NCBI RefSeq assembly: GCF_963931675.1
Contig: NZ_OZ007039.1
Coordinates: forward strand, 1,521,657 to 1,585,656
DNA length: 64,000 nucleotides
Origin: an uncultured Alistipes sp.
GTDB taxonomy: Bacteria; Bacteroidota; Bacteroidia; Bacteroidales; Rikenellaceae
Direction: 5' to 3'
The notes below the pieces were generated by a model. It did no database searches and had not been told where the DNA came from. It saw only the letters and a program-made list of their open reading frames with translations. The position numbers were made by a program, and so were the translations under genes. Every line of letters starts with the position of its first letter. Position 1 is the stretch's first letter. Below are positions 1-8,578 of this stretch, one piece after another.

Positions 1-782
1 ACAAACTCAACATTCTGCTGCTGTTCGACAAACTGAGCACCTACAAGCAGGTGCTCTTCAACTCCTTCGCCGAAGAGATCGGGGATGCCGCCGAGGTAAC
101 TATCCGCCTCCACAACCAGAATGTGGACCTGCTGGAATACTACATCGACGAGAATCTCGACCTGTTCGACTACTACGTCATCACACCCCACTTCCCGCTC
201 GATGCCGTCACGCAGAAACGGGTGCTGAAGATTCTCACACGCATCCCCAACCGCAAGCTGATCATGGTCGACTACTGGATGAAGGCGCTCCCGGGAAACT
301 ACGGCGCCGTCTACCAGGATTTCGACAACGACGCCTACGAAGGACTGGGGTACGGACTCAAAAAACTCAAAAGCTATTCGAAACTCAACGTCGTGACGCT
401 CCCTTCGAGCCTCTACTACTCCTCGGTGAGCAAGGCCGTGGAGCGTTTCTGCCGTGACAACGATATCGCCGTGGAGTTCCACACGAAGATCACCCCGGAG
501 ATCATCCGCGAAAAGGAGGTATACCTGATCCTCAACAGCCAATACGACCTCGGACTGATCGAACTCGTGCGCCGGGCCCGGGAGCTGAACTACAAGGTGG
601 GACGCGACATCAGCATTATCTCCTACAACGAGTCGCCGATCAACGAAATCATCCTCAACGGACTGACCACCATCTCGACCGATTTCCGGCAGATGGGTAT
701 CCTGGTTGCGCGGATGATTCTCGACAAGGCCCCGGCCAAGATCAAATGCGACTTCCAGATGATCCGCCGCAATACGTTCTGA
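1..782 (+). CDS. Transcriptional regulator, C-terminal sensor domain (5' truncated by window edge)
   Basis: The frame is open from the first bases of the window, so the gene begins upstream and the ATG at 51 is internal. About 260 residues are visible. They have the alternating alpha/beta pattern of a periplasmic-binding-protein-like sensor domain as found in LacI-type and Bacteroidetes GntR-type regulators. Near the end, VGRDISIISYNESPINEIIL followed by LTTISTDFRQMG resembles the canonical VPxDISVxGxD...LTTI...G segment. The DNA-binding domain lies outside the window, so GntR versus LacI cannot be decided. It is immediately followed, on the same strand, by a decayed PUL, so it may be the orphaned regulator of that locus. 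Confidence 0.75.
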   Translation, partial: KLNILLLFDKLSTYKQVLFNSFAEEIGDAAEVTIRLHNQNVDLLEYYIDENLDLFDYYVITPHFPLDAVTQKRVLKILTRIPNRKLIMVDYWMKALPGNYGAVYQDFDNDAYEGLGYGLKKLKSYSKLNVVTLPSSLYYSSVSKAVERFCRDNDIAVEFHTKITPEIIREKEVYLILNSQYDLGLIELVRRARELNYKVGRDISIISYNESPINEIILNGLTTISTDFRQMGILVARMILDKAPAKIKCDFQMIRRNTF

Positions 783-1456
783 AACTCCCTCCGGCAGAAG
801 GCCGGGACTACGGCAAGAACGACAAGGGATTCTACAACGACATCTTCGCACCGGGCCGGGCCGTCGCCTCGCTGTGGCAGATACTCAGCCCCGAACGCGT
901 CAGCGACTTCTTTGCCCGAATGCTCGCCGAGGCGGGTTTCGGGAAGATCACGGTCCGGGCCCTCCGGTAATTCGACGCTGACGCGCGCAACGTCATCAAG
1001 CGCAGCGACCGTATCCGCGAGATCCGCATCCTCGACCGTACGACGGGGCGCACGGAGCGTTACCGCGGACGGATTCATCGACGCCACCTATGAGGGAGAC
1101 TTGAGCGCTGCAGCCGGAGTGCCGTTCCGCCTCGGGCGCGAAGGGGCCGACGAATACGGCGAACCGCGCGCTGGAAAGATCTACCGCGGAAGCACGGCCC
1201 CAACGGCAAAGGCTCGACCTACGAGGGCGACAGTACGATCCAGGCCTACAACTATCGGCTCTGCCTGACCGACGCCCCGCAGAACCGGCTGCCAATCCCC
1301 AAACCGCGGCGTTACGACCGCGAAGAGTTCGCCTCGCTCTCGGCGACGTCTTCGAGAGGGGGGCAATACGGATGCCCTTTCCCTCCAAGCGGATTCGGCC
1401 GCAACCGGCCGCGAATCGCCGCCGGGGAGCGGACCGTCATCCCGGGCGACGTGTGA
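783..1456 (+). pseudogene. FAD-dependent oxidoreductase remnant
   Basis: Fragments in different frames read like the PF12831-type secreted FAD-dependent oxidoreductases. One runs through FFARMLAEAGFGKITVRALR. After a frame change comes FIDATYEGDLSAAAGVPFR with GREGADEYGEPRAGK (about 1072-1180). After another change comes STYEGDSTIQAYNYRLCLTD (about 1215-1275), which is typical of the middle of this family. The N-terminal GxGxxG dinucleotide-binding segment is missing and there are at least three frame changes within 700 bases, so no functional protein is possible. Family assignment rests on the FIDATYEGDL and YNYRLCLT motifs. Confidence 0.6.
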
Positions 1457-1459
1457 GGT

Positions 1460-2231
1460 ATGGCCAAGATCACGAGCAAGACCCGCCTGCCAAATGCCAA
1501 GATGTATGCCGACAGCCAGTGGATCCTGCCCAAAGACCCAAAACACTACAAGTAGCTCCCCGAGGCAAAGGAGTATGCTGATCAGGGCTACTCGTGGCAG
1601 ACCCGGCTCTGGGTCGACACCATTTTCAAGATCACCGACCTTCAGGCTCGGGTCTATCTGGTTACGGGCGACCGCAAATACATCGACCGTGCTGCGCGTG
1701 AGATGGTCCTCTACCTCAACCGCATCCAGCGCTCCAACAGAATCTTCTCCCACCACACCGAGCCCCCTACTTCCAGGGCCGCGGAGACGGCTGGATGGCC
1801 GTCGGAATGGCCGAGATACTGCGGATGCTGCCCAAGGACAACCCCGACCTGCCGCGAATCCGCACCGCCTACGAACTGATGATGTCGACGCTGCTGCGCT
1901 ACCAGGCCTGCGACGGCATGTGGCGTCAGATCATCGACAACCCGAACACCTGGAAGGAGACCTCCTCGACGGCCTTGTTCTCCTATGCCATGGCCCTCGG
2001 CGTGAAAAACGGATGGCTCGACAAGAAGATCTACGGCACGGCGACCCGCAAGGCGTAGCTCTCGCTGTTCTCCTACCTGGACGAGAACGACAACCTGCGC
2101 AACGTCTGCGAAGGTATCGACGCCAATAACAGCTTCGACTGGTATCACTGACCGGCGGCCTCCACGGACAGGCCGCCATGCTTTGGTGCGCTTATGCCCT
2201 CTCGTGCGACGTAAAGCCCTATAAACTGTAA
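1460..2231 (+). pseudogene. GH88/GH105-type unsaturated glycuronyl hydrolase remnant
   Basis: Pieces in successive frames reconstruct an (alpha/alpha)6-barrel hydrolase. YSWQTRLWVDTIFKITDLQ and YLVTGDRKYIDRAAREMV lie at about 1590-1700. GDGWMAVGMAEILRMLPKDN through WKETSSTALFSYAMALGVKN lies at about 1785-2012. LHGQAAMLWCAYALSC is near the end (2165-2215). In-frame stops interrupt at about 1554 (TAG) and 2056 (TAG), and there are frame changes near 1760 and 2150. Intact relatives cleave unsaturated uronic acid residues from rhamnogalacturonan or other uronate-containing oligosaccharides. The last stop in the homologous frame is at 2229-2231. Confidence 0.65.
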
Positions 2232-2243
2232 TACGGATTAATA

Positions 2244-2830
2244 CGAAAATCTCCACGAAATGGATCTTCCAGAGGATGATCGTCATTTTCCTGCTCTTTG
2301 CCGGCTTGTGACAGGCCGGATGCAAAGAAAAAGCGATCCTCAAATCAGGATCGGGCACGAAGTCCAATCCCGAACCGGATCCCGACGTCGAAGAGTAGGA
2401 CCTGAACTACTTCCCCCTCGGGGAAAGGCCCCGCACGATCGAAAACGGAATCGTGGAGCTCTACCTCCGCTCGGAAAACTCCAACTGGGGTGACATGCAC
2501 TCCTCGACCAAGAGTTCGCGGTCCTTCTATCCCAACGTCTGTGCCTGGCTCGGAGCCTTTTGGTATGCCGAAGCGGCCGGTGATACGGATCTCTTCAACC
2601 GGCAGGTCGCCAAGTTCGACATGTTCTTTGGCAACGAGGACAAGAGTATCGAACCCAGCACGAGCCTCGTGACGAAGATCTCCCGAACGGAGAACAATGC
2701 CGTAGGCTACAATATCTTCGGCGCCGGGCCGCTTCTTCTGTTGTTCCTGGCAGTGGATGCGGCACAGCGTACACTCAAAGTTCGGGCACTGCCGCCCAAA
2801 GTTCCGCGACTTCGAAAAAGCATCGTGTGA
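2244..2830 (+). pseudogene. Decayed lipoprotein, family not recognised
   Basis: The frame through 2256-2760 reads as a lipoprotein signal (WIFQRMIVIFLLFAGL, stop, QAGC) with a TGA codon inside the lipobox region and a TAG at about 2398. It then stays open as GERPRTIENGIVELYLRSEN and onward to about 2830. The open part is rich in Trp, Tyr and Phe and has no motif I can assign. It lies between a GH88/105 remnant and a SusC remnant, so it was probably a PUL surface or periplasmic lipoprotein. The two in-frame stops and the absence of a clear ATG argue against expression. Confidence 0.45.
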
Positions 2831-3300
2831 CCAGTACCGTCACCGATACCGACGGATCCCACAGGTCGGCGCCACCGGTTACATTCAAAACACCAACATC
2901 GGTACCACGACCAACACCGACGGTCTCTTCGTCCTCGACGTTACGCCCGAGCAGGCTATTACGATCAGCTACATCGGCTATCTGTCGCAGACCCACGTAA
3001 TCCACGGCCTGGATGTGATCAACGTCCAACTGAAAGCCGATACGGACCAGATCGAAGAGGTCGTCGAGGGTTACGGCAAGTAGAAACGGCAGGCCATGGT
3101 CAGCACCATCGCTGCTGCCGGCTCCCGGGAACTGATACAGTCCTCATCGAGCAACCTGACGAGCAACCTTGCCGCAGCGTCTGCCGAAGTTCGTCAACTC
3201 GTGGGACTACCTCGAACTGGTCAATGAATCGCGCTTCAACGACAGTCTGCCCCCAACTTCAGCGCGAAGACCATTCAGAAATACCGTGGCCGCGTAGATA
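2831..3300 (+). pseudogene. SusC-type TonB-dependent receptor remnant
   Basis: The N-terminal CarboxypepD_reg-like domain is recognisable: VGATGYIQNTNIGTTTNTDG, then VTPEQAITISYIGYLSQ, then QIEEVVEGYGK (about 2868-3080). A TAG stop at 3081-3083 sits where the plug domain should continue, and the next codons read KRQAMVSTIAAAGSRELIQS. A short plug-like stretch (SWDYLELVNESRFNDS) follows at about 3200-3245. Roughly 2.5-3 kb of barrel-coding sequence expected for the family is absent, and the remnant runs directly into GH115 sequence near 3300, so a large internal deletion is inferred. Confidence 0.65.
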
Positions 3301-4475
3301 ACGACTCTATCCCAATACGCAGTGGATCGACGAGATGCCCGAGGAGAAGCGCGCCTGCTTCTACCAGGTACTCTATTATCCGGTGAAGGGCTGCGAGCAC
3401 CTGAACCGCATGGCGCTGAGCGGGCAGCAAAACCTCCTTTACGCCACCCAACAGCGTGCCGCCACGGATTCGCTGGCTGCCGAAAGCCGCCTCTGCGACG
3501 ACTCGCTGCAGGTTATCACGAAGGGTTACAGCCCCTCTGCGGCGGCAAGTGGAACCACATCATGACCATGAAGCAGGGATTCGCTTCGACCTACTTCGAA
3601 CTGGCCGAACTGGCCGTCAAGGCCGAGGGTGAGGCCGTAATGAAAGAAATGGGGAACTACACACCCTATCGACGTTCGACACCTTCCTGCGCCACACGCT
3701 CTTCGTCGACATCTACAACCGGGGCGTCGGAGAACTGGAGTGATGCCTGACGCCAAACGACGGGGGGGGGCATCGCCAGCCTCCGTGCGGGCCGCACCCG
3801 CACCGAGGAGCGGATCGAAGCATCGATCAACTGGGAGAAGGTGCCCGTCGACGAGGCGTTTTCAAATTCGCTGACGATCGAGAATGCCGCCGGAATCCGT
3901 AAGCAGATACTCGTCTCTGTCTTCAATCCCATATCGCCCATCCGTGAGGAGATGAAGGAACTCTACATGCAGCACAAACGGGAGAACAACGTCATCCGGA
4001 TGCGTCTGATTCCGAATCTCGGGGTGGAGAACACCGCCGTGCAGATGGGCAACCCGACCCACCCGAAGCAGAACACACGCCGCGACAAGATGTCCTCCCT
4101 GGAGTACGACTTCTACACCTTCAAACAGGGGTTGGTCGACGTCTACACCTAAGTTCTTCCAACGTTCGTCATCAGCGCCGACCACGGCTATGCCGGGCAT
4201 GAGGCTACGAATCTCGAAACGCAGTACGCGTGGCGATTGACGACGGTCCGGCGATGAATCCGTCGATATCTTCGATCGAGTACGCACTGTCTGGCACGAA
4301 AGCGTGCTGAAGAACTGCCGGGTGAACAAGACCACACTGCACATCGTCCGGCCGGGCAAACATACGCTCCGGATTCTCTGCGGAGATGCCGACACGGTGC
4401 TCCAGAAGGCCGTACTCTGGACTTCGAAGGCTTGAAGCGTTCCTACCAGAGTCCGCAACCCACCCGGATGGAGTA
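3301..4475 (+). pseudogene. GH115 alpha-glucuronidase remnant
   Basis: Successive frames give GH115 motifs. FYQVLYYPVKGCEHLNRMA is at 3357-3415 and GGKWNHIMTMKQGF at 3541-3582. FDTFLRHTLFVDIYNRGVGE, ending in a TGA where Trp is expected, is at about 3672-3743. Next come VSVFNPISPIREEMKEL (3913-3965) and IPNLGVENTAVQMGNPTHP (4009-4065). The C-terminal beta domain reads VLPTFVISADHGYAGHEATN. Intact GH115 enzymes remove glucuronic or 4-O-methyl-glucuronic acid from xylan. The catalytic N-terminal half is missing. At least three frameshifts are present, one of them a slippage in a run of nine G at 3762-3770. Confidence 0.7.
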
Positions 4476-4682
4476 ACTCCGTCGGATACAAAGTCTGCAG
4501 TTTGACCGGGTGCTGTACGGGCAGGTGTTTGGCTTGTGGGAGGCTCCCGTCGGGTCAGATCCATCCAGAGGATGAGTTGTGGGAAAGCACGGCATCCGCA
4601 AATCCGTGTTCTACAACGTTTCCGCCTCCCCGGAAAACACAAGAGGATTCCGTCAATAAACGGAACAAGCGCAGTGAATCGG
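4476..4682. other. Intergenic gap between decayed and intact PULs
   Basis: About 200 bases between the GH115 remnant and the convergent end of the intact minus-strand operon. I see no gene, no clear terminator hairpin and no RNA here. Short degraded coding-like stretches (for example GLWEAPVGSDP in one plus frame) may be further debris of the decayed locus. Confidence 0.4.
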
Positions 4683-5732
4683 TCAGAAGCAACACAACAA
4701 TCCGACGAACGACAACAAGGTCTCGCCGAAAGGCAGATTCACCGCGATTCCTTCCCGAACAGAGCGTTGACAGGCTTCAAGCAGACATTGGCTGCGAAGG
4801 CCCAGTTCGGCACTGTTGTAAGGGGTATCACCCGCCAGAATCGCACAACAAAACTCCTCGATCTCGGCCTGATAAGGATTCATTTCATCCGGGAAAAGCG
4901 TATACTCCTCCTTGCAGATCACCTCTTCGGCAGACTTTCCGTACAAACGCAGGATCAGTTTTGCCTTTCCATTCTTCGCCATCTCCACGGTCACATAGCC
5001 CTGCGAACCGTAAAGTTCGAAAAAATTGTCCATCGCGTCTTTCTGCGGAGAGACCGAAACATAAACATGTCCCATTCCCCCGTTGTTGAAGGAGAGCGAC
5101 ACGACGGAACTCTCGACGGAATCGGGTTCAAGACTCCGTCCCGTCGAAAAACAATGCACCTTGCAAGCCTCTCCGAAGAACATTTCAAGCAGATCGATGC
5201 AGTGGCACCCGATATTCGCCAACGGGTTCTGTCTGGCAATGGAGACTCCGGGAGCCGGATGACAGTCGGCATACAGAACCCGACCGTATCTCAAGGTTCC
5301 CAGCACCCCATCCCGGGCCAATTCCAGGATCCGCTGAAACTCCGGCAGGAAACGCAGAAAAAAGGCGCTGCCGAGCAGTACCCCGTTCTTGTGGCACAAG
5401 CCGATGATTCGCCGGGTCTGTGCCGGGTCGTGTCCGGGAGACTCTTCGCACAAGACATGTTTCCCGGATCGAACTGCCCGTTCGACATGTTCCGCGCGCA
5501 CGGAATCTTCGGAAGCCACAAGTACAGCATCGATCCCCACCCGGAGCAGTTCGTCGATCGAACCTACGCTCCTTATAAAATATTCGCTCCGGACCGCTCG
5601 TTCCAATTCATTGCCGACATCACATACGGCAACCAATTCGGCGTGATTGGCGGCAAGCAAACCCTCCACGACCGTATGACGGGTAAAGACCCCTCCCGAT
5701 CCGATCACACCCCACCTGACTCTACGCCTCAT
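4683..5732 (-). CDS. Gfo/Idh/MocA family oxidoreductase, atypical catalytic motif
   Basis: A 349-residue protein starting RRVRWGVIGSGGVFTRHTV, the N-terminal Rossmann GxGxxx motif of the Gfo/Idh/MocA family. The C-terminal alpha/beta domain includes ANIGCHCIDLLEMFFGE, in the position of the usual GxHxxD active-site helix. Such enzymes oxidise or reduce sugars and inositols with NAD(P). The usual EKP motif after the KHVLCE strand reads CEESPG here, so the normally conserved lysine is missing. No signal peptide is seen, so it is probably cytoplasmic. It is the last gene of the operon, 7 bp after the ceramidase-like gene, and may act on a released monosaccharide. The C-terminus (LLSFVGLLCCF) looks unusual. 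Confidence 0.8.
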   Translation of the reverse strand: MRRRVRWGVIGSGGVFTRHTVVEGLLAANHAELVAVCDVGNELERAVRSEYFIRSVGSIDELLRVGIDAVLVASEDSVRAEHVERAVRSGKHVLCEESPGHDPAQTRRIIGLCHKNGVLLGSAFFLRFLPEFQRILELARDGVLGTLRYGRVLYADCHPAPGVSIARQNPLANIGCHCIDLLEMFFGEACKVHCFSTGRSLEPDSVESSVVSLSFNNGGMGHVYVSVSPQKDAMDNFFELYGSQGYVTVEMAKNGKAKLILRLYGKSAEEVICKEEYTLFPDEMNPYQAEIEEFCCAILAGDTPYNSAELGLRSQCLLEACQRSVREGIAVNLPFGETLLSFVGLLCCF

Positions 5733-5739
5733 ATTGCAA

Positions 5740-7149
5740 TCAGTTTTTCAAAAGGTTCAACAATTCGACAGCTACGGATGCCAACTGTTCTCCGGCTCCG
5801 ACCTCATACAGCGTGGTCCCGGGTGTCGTTTCATAACCATGCGCCATCGGCAAATAACCCGTTCCACCCTGCTCGAAGGAAGCTTTTGTCGGAAAATATT
5901 TCCGATTGTCGTTGGCGATCCCCACCACAAGAGTATGCGGGAAAGGCGACTGTTCGCGGATCATGCGCCGGAATTCGGAAAAAAACTCCCCGGGTAGCCC
6001 CACAACCGCCACATTCCCCACGCGGCACGCCATCACCTCCAGACTGTCACGTTCCTGCTGCGTGGCATACATTCCGATCCACTCCTGGGCATAATACTCG
6101 TCGGGCATTCCGTTGAGCTGGAACGGAGGCATTCCTTCCCGGGCAACTCTCTCCATGACCCGACGGGCCCAAGCATACTGCTCTTCGCTGATGGCGATAC
6201 GTTTCACCGGGACGAACCGCCGAATAACCGCCACCTCGGCACCCTCGACCTTACAACTCGCCGACATCGCCCGGCGAGCCGCATCGGCCACCCGATTGCC
6301 CACAACCTCACACTCCTCATACGTATCAATATACCCGCGCCGATAGTTCACCTGCGTGGCATTCCCGCAGGGAGCATTCAGATAGACGGGAACAAAATCG
6401 GCACCTTCGCTCGCCTTCAGCGAAGAGGCCATATAGCCTGGATAATCGGCCGAATAGAGCCAGTTGTTACCGGAGAGGGTCGTGGCATGGCATCCGTAAT
6501 TGACCACCGCTCCGCGGGCACCTCCGACCTGATCGATGCTGAGGACCGAGAGTTCGGTATCGATCGGCCCCGCCTCCCCGACCACGAAATCGGGATCGGG
6601 ATTCTCCCACGACATATGAATCTTACCGTCGCGGCACAGCAAACGGCGGTTATAGGCCACGCTGTCCTCCCGCGTGGTCCCGAACCGAAGTCTGGCCGGT
6701 TTCAGGTCCGCATTGGCCAACAGGACGGCATCGGCAGCCCGTTGCAGGTACTCCACCGCACCCGGGGCATCCAACAGCGATTTCGGACCGCTGTGCGTAT
6801 GGGTCGAGGCTATGAGGATCTGTTCCGGACGCAAATCCGAGCGTTCGGCGATATAGTTCCGCATCATGTCAACCGTCGCCCGGCGCATCCAGCAGATGTC
6901 CACACTCAGAATCGCCGCCTTATCTCCGTCCGGGCTCTGCATGACGAACGCCCGCGCATAAAGAGGATCGTGTTTGCCCCGCGAAGCATAGTCGTCGCCC
7001 CGATAGTTGCCCACGAGATCCTTCCCGACCTCCGGGGTATAATCCACCTCGGCCATGCCGACCTGCGGGAGTTGTTCTCCCCCGCAGGCCCCAAGCAACA
7101 GGCCGGGAACAAAAAGTGTCAGTTTGACAAAGAGATTCATATTTCGCAA
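5740..7149 (-). CDS. Neutral/alkaline ceramidase-like lipoprotein
   Basis: 469 residues with a lipoprotein signal (LTLFVPGLLLGAC, Cys about 22), so probably anchored in the periplasm or at the surface. ASTHTHSGP (about residue 118) and VNYGCHATTL match the metal-binding motifs of the neutral/alkaline non-lysosomal ceramidase N-terminal family (PF04734). The C-terminal part, VAVVGLPGEFFSEFRRMI, is also typical. The family's bacterial members are often annotated as ceramidases, but many sit in PULs where the true substrate is unknown. It follows the 463-residue putative hydrolase by 3 bp. The Ser/Zn chemistry is assumed from the family, not shown. Confidence 0.75.
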   Translation of the reverse strand: MRNMNLFVKLTLFVPGLLLGACGGEQLPQVGMAEVDYTPEVGKDLVGNYRGDDYASRGKHDPLYARAFVMQSPDGDKAAILSVDICWMRRATVDMMRNYIAERSDLRPEQILIASTHTHSGPKSLLDAPGAVEYLQRAADAVLLANADLKPARLRFGTTREDSVAYNRRLLCRDGKIHMSWENPDPDFVVGEAGPIDTELSVLSIDQVGGARGAVVNYGCHATTLSGNNWLYSADYPGYMASSLKASEGADFVPVYLNAPCGNATQVNYRRGYIDTYEECEVVGNRVADAARRAMSASCKVEGAEVAVIRRFVPVKRIAISEEQYAWARRVMERVAREGMPPFQLNGMPDEYYAQEWIGMYATQQERDSLEVMACRVGNVAVVGLPGEFFSEFRRMIREQSPFPHTLVVGIANDNRKYFPTKASFEQGGTGYLPMAHGYETTPGTTLYEVGAGEQLASVAVELLNLLKN

Positions 7150-7152
7150 AAA

Positions 7153-8544
7153 TCAGTTTTCGTGCACCAGGCCGCTGCACTTGATCAGGACACCCGCCCC
7201 GGCAGGCAACCAGTATGCCCGTTCCTTGGCCATAGCCAACTGTTCGGGCGAACCGCCCAACATCGATGTGGATTTGAGTTTGGTCTCCTCGATCTCCTGG
7301 AAATAGGGCTGCTCCTCGCCCGTATTGATCACGAAGAGGCGTTCGTTCTTCACCGCGGTCTCCACAATAAACCGGGCCGAACGTTCGAGGCTCAGGTTGA
7401 CCACCATGATGTACCGGTTACCCTTCTCGCTGAGGAACTCCCCGACCATCAGCGGCTCGGCACACTTGATATGCTTGACATGTTCGCCCGGCATCAGAGG
7501 CAGCGACGGATCAATTGACGGATCGGTGAAGTAGACTCCCGTGGACTTGAGCTGCTTCATGATCGGGCCCAGGATCGAAAGCTGACGGTTGACCTCCCGC
7601 AGATAATGCCACGTCTGGGTTCTGCGCTCCTGCTTGTTGATCGGAGCGTAGTTGTAGCCGCCCTGCCAATAGGTGAACCAGCGAATTCCTCCAGCTCCGG
7701 CCGCCAGCGACGTATAGGCCTGCAGCAACAGGTTCGAGAGCGTTGGAATCGTCGTATAGTGGCGGATCTGGTTCCCCGAGACGACGTTCCACCACGGAAT
7801 GCCGTATTTGAGCGAAACTTCCCGGACGGCCATGATATTCGTATAATACTGGGCCGTGCGTTTGGCATCGGACTGGTCCATGGAGAACTGGACCATGTAG
7901 TTGTCATACGAGATCATGTCGGGTTTGATGATCGTAGCAGCCTGTTCGAGATACTCCTTGTAGGTCCGCGTTCCCAGCTGGGACTTCACCTGGTCCAGGG
8001 TCCACAGTGTCGCATAATTGGGATAAAGGTTGATCGTAGCCATCTTGCCCGGAGCATATTTGCGGACGGCAGCCACGGCAACGGCCAGTTTCGGGAAGGC
8101 CATGGCCGAAGGCTCATCGCAGATATGGTAGCCTACGATCGCATCGCTCTTGCCTCCGTCCTCGATCATCTGCTTTACATAGGCATCGATCTCCTCATCG
8201 CTCATGGCCATCCAGTCCTTTCCCGTGAGGTGCTTTCCCCGGGCCGAGATGATCGTATTCAGACCCAGTTTCTTACAAAGAGAGAGGTTCTGCTTTTGAC
8301 CGTCGGAGGCATCCGACATGTTGAAATAGCAATCGGCCATACCCCGTAGTCCCTTATCCTGATCGATAAACTTGTTTTCGTGGAAATCGCGGCCTATGAC
8401 GAATCGGTTCACATCGAAAGGTTTGTCTTCGATACGGAGGATCCCGTCATCGTCCGTCACAGGTTCGTCGGCCCAGGCCTGAACGGTCGAAGTCGAAAAG
8501 AGCAGTGCGGCCAGCAAAACACGCAGAAAAACAGAAGTCTTCAT
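7153..8544 (-). CDS. Putative secreted TIM-barrel glycoside hydrolase, family unassigned
   Basis: 463 residues with a signal peptide (RVLLAALLFSTSTVQAWA). Features of a clan GH-A-like barrel: GLNTIISARGKHL early, IVGYHICDEPS with a candidate acid/base Glu (about residue 143), PDMISYDNYMV, GIPWWNVVSG, and WFTYWQGGYNYAP near the end of the barrel. A small beta domain with NRYIMVVNLSLERSARFIVE follows, like the C-terminal beta-sandwich of GH42-related enzymes. I cannot assign a CAZy family. It lies between the GH3 and ceramidase-like genes in the PUL operon, 34 bp after GH3. Confidence 0.6.
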   Translation of the reverse strand: MKTSVFLRVLLAALLFSTSTVQAWADEPVTDDDGILRIEDKPFDVNRFVIGRDFHENKFIDQDKGLRGMADCYFNMSDASDGQKQNLSLCKKLGLNTIISARGKHLTGKDWMAMSDEEIDAYVKQMIEDGGKSDAIVGYHICDEPSAMAFPKLAVAVAAVRKYAPGKMATINLYPNYATLWTLDQVKSQLGTRTYKEYLEQAATIIKPDMISYDNYMVQFSMDQSDAKRTAQYYTNIMAVREVSLKYGIPWWNVVSGNQIRHYTTIPTLSNLLLQAYTSLAAGAGGIRWFTYWQGGYNYAPINKQERRTQTWHYLREVNRQLSILGPIMKQLKSTGVYFTDPSIDPSLPLMPGEHVKHIKCAEPLMVGEFLSEKGNRYIMVVNLSLERSARFIVETAVKNERLFVINTGEEQPYFQEIEETKLKSTSMLGGSPEQLAMAKERAYWLPAGAGVLIKCSGLVHEN

Positions 8545-8578
8545 TACTGATTCGTTTAGGTTGTTAAAGATAGGAATT

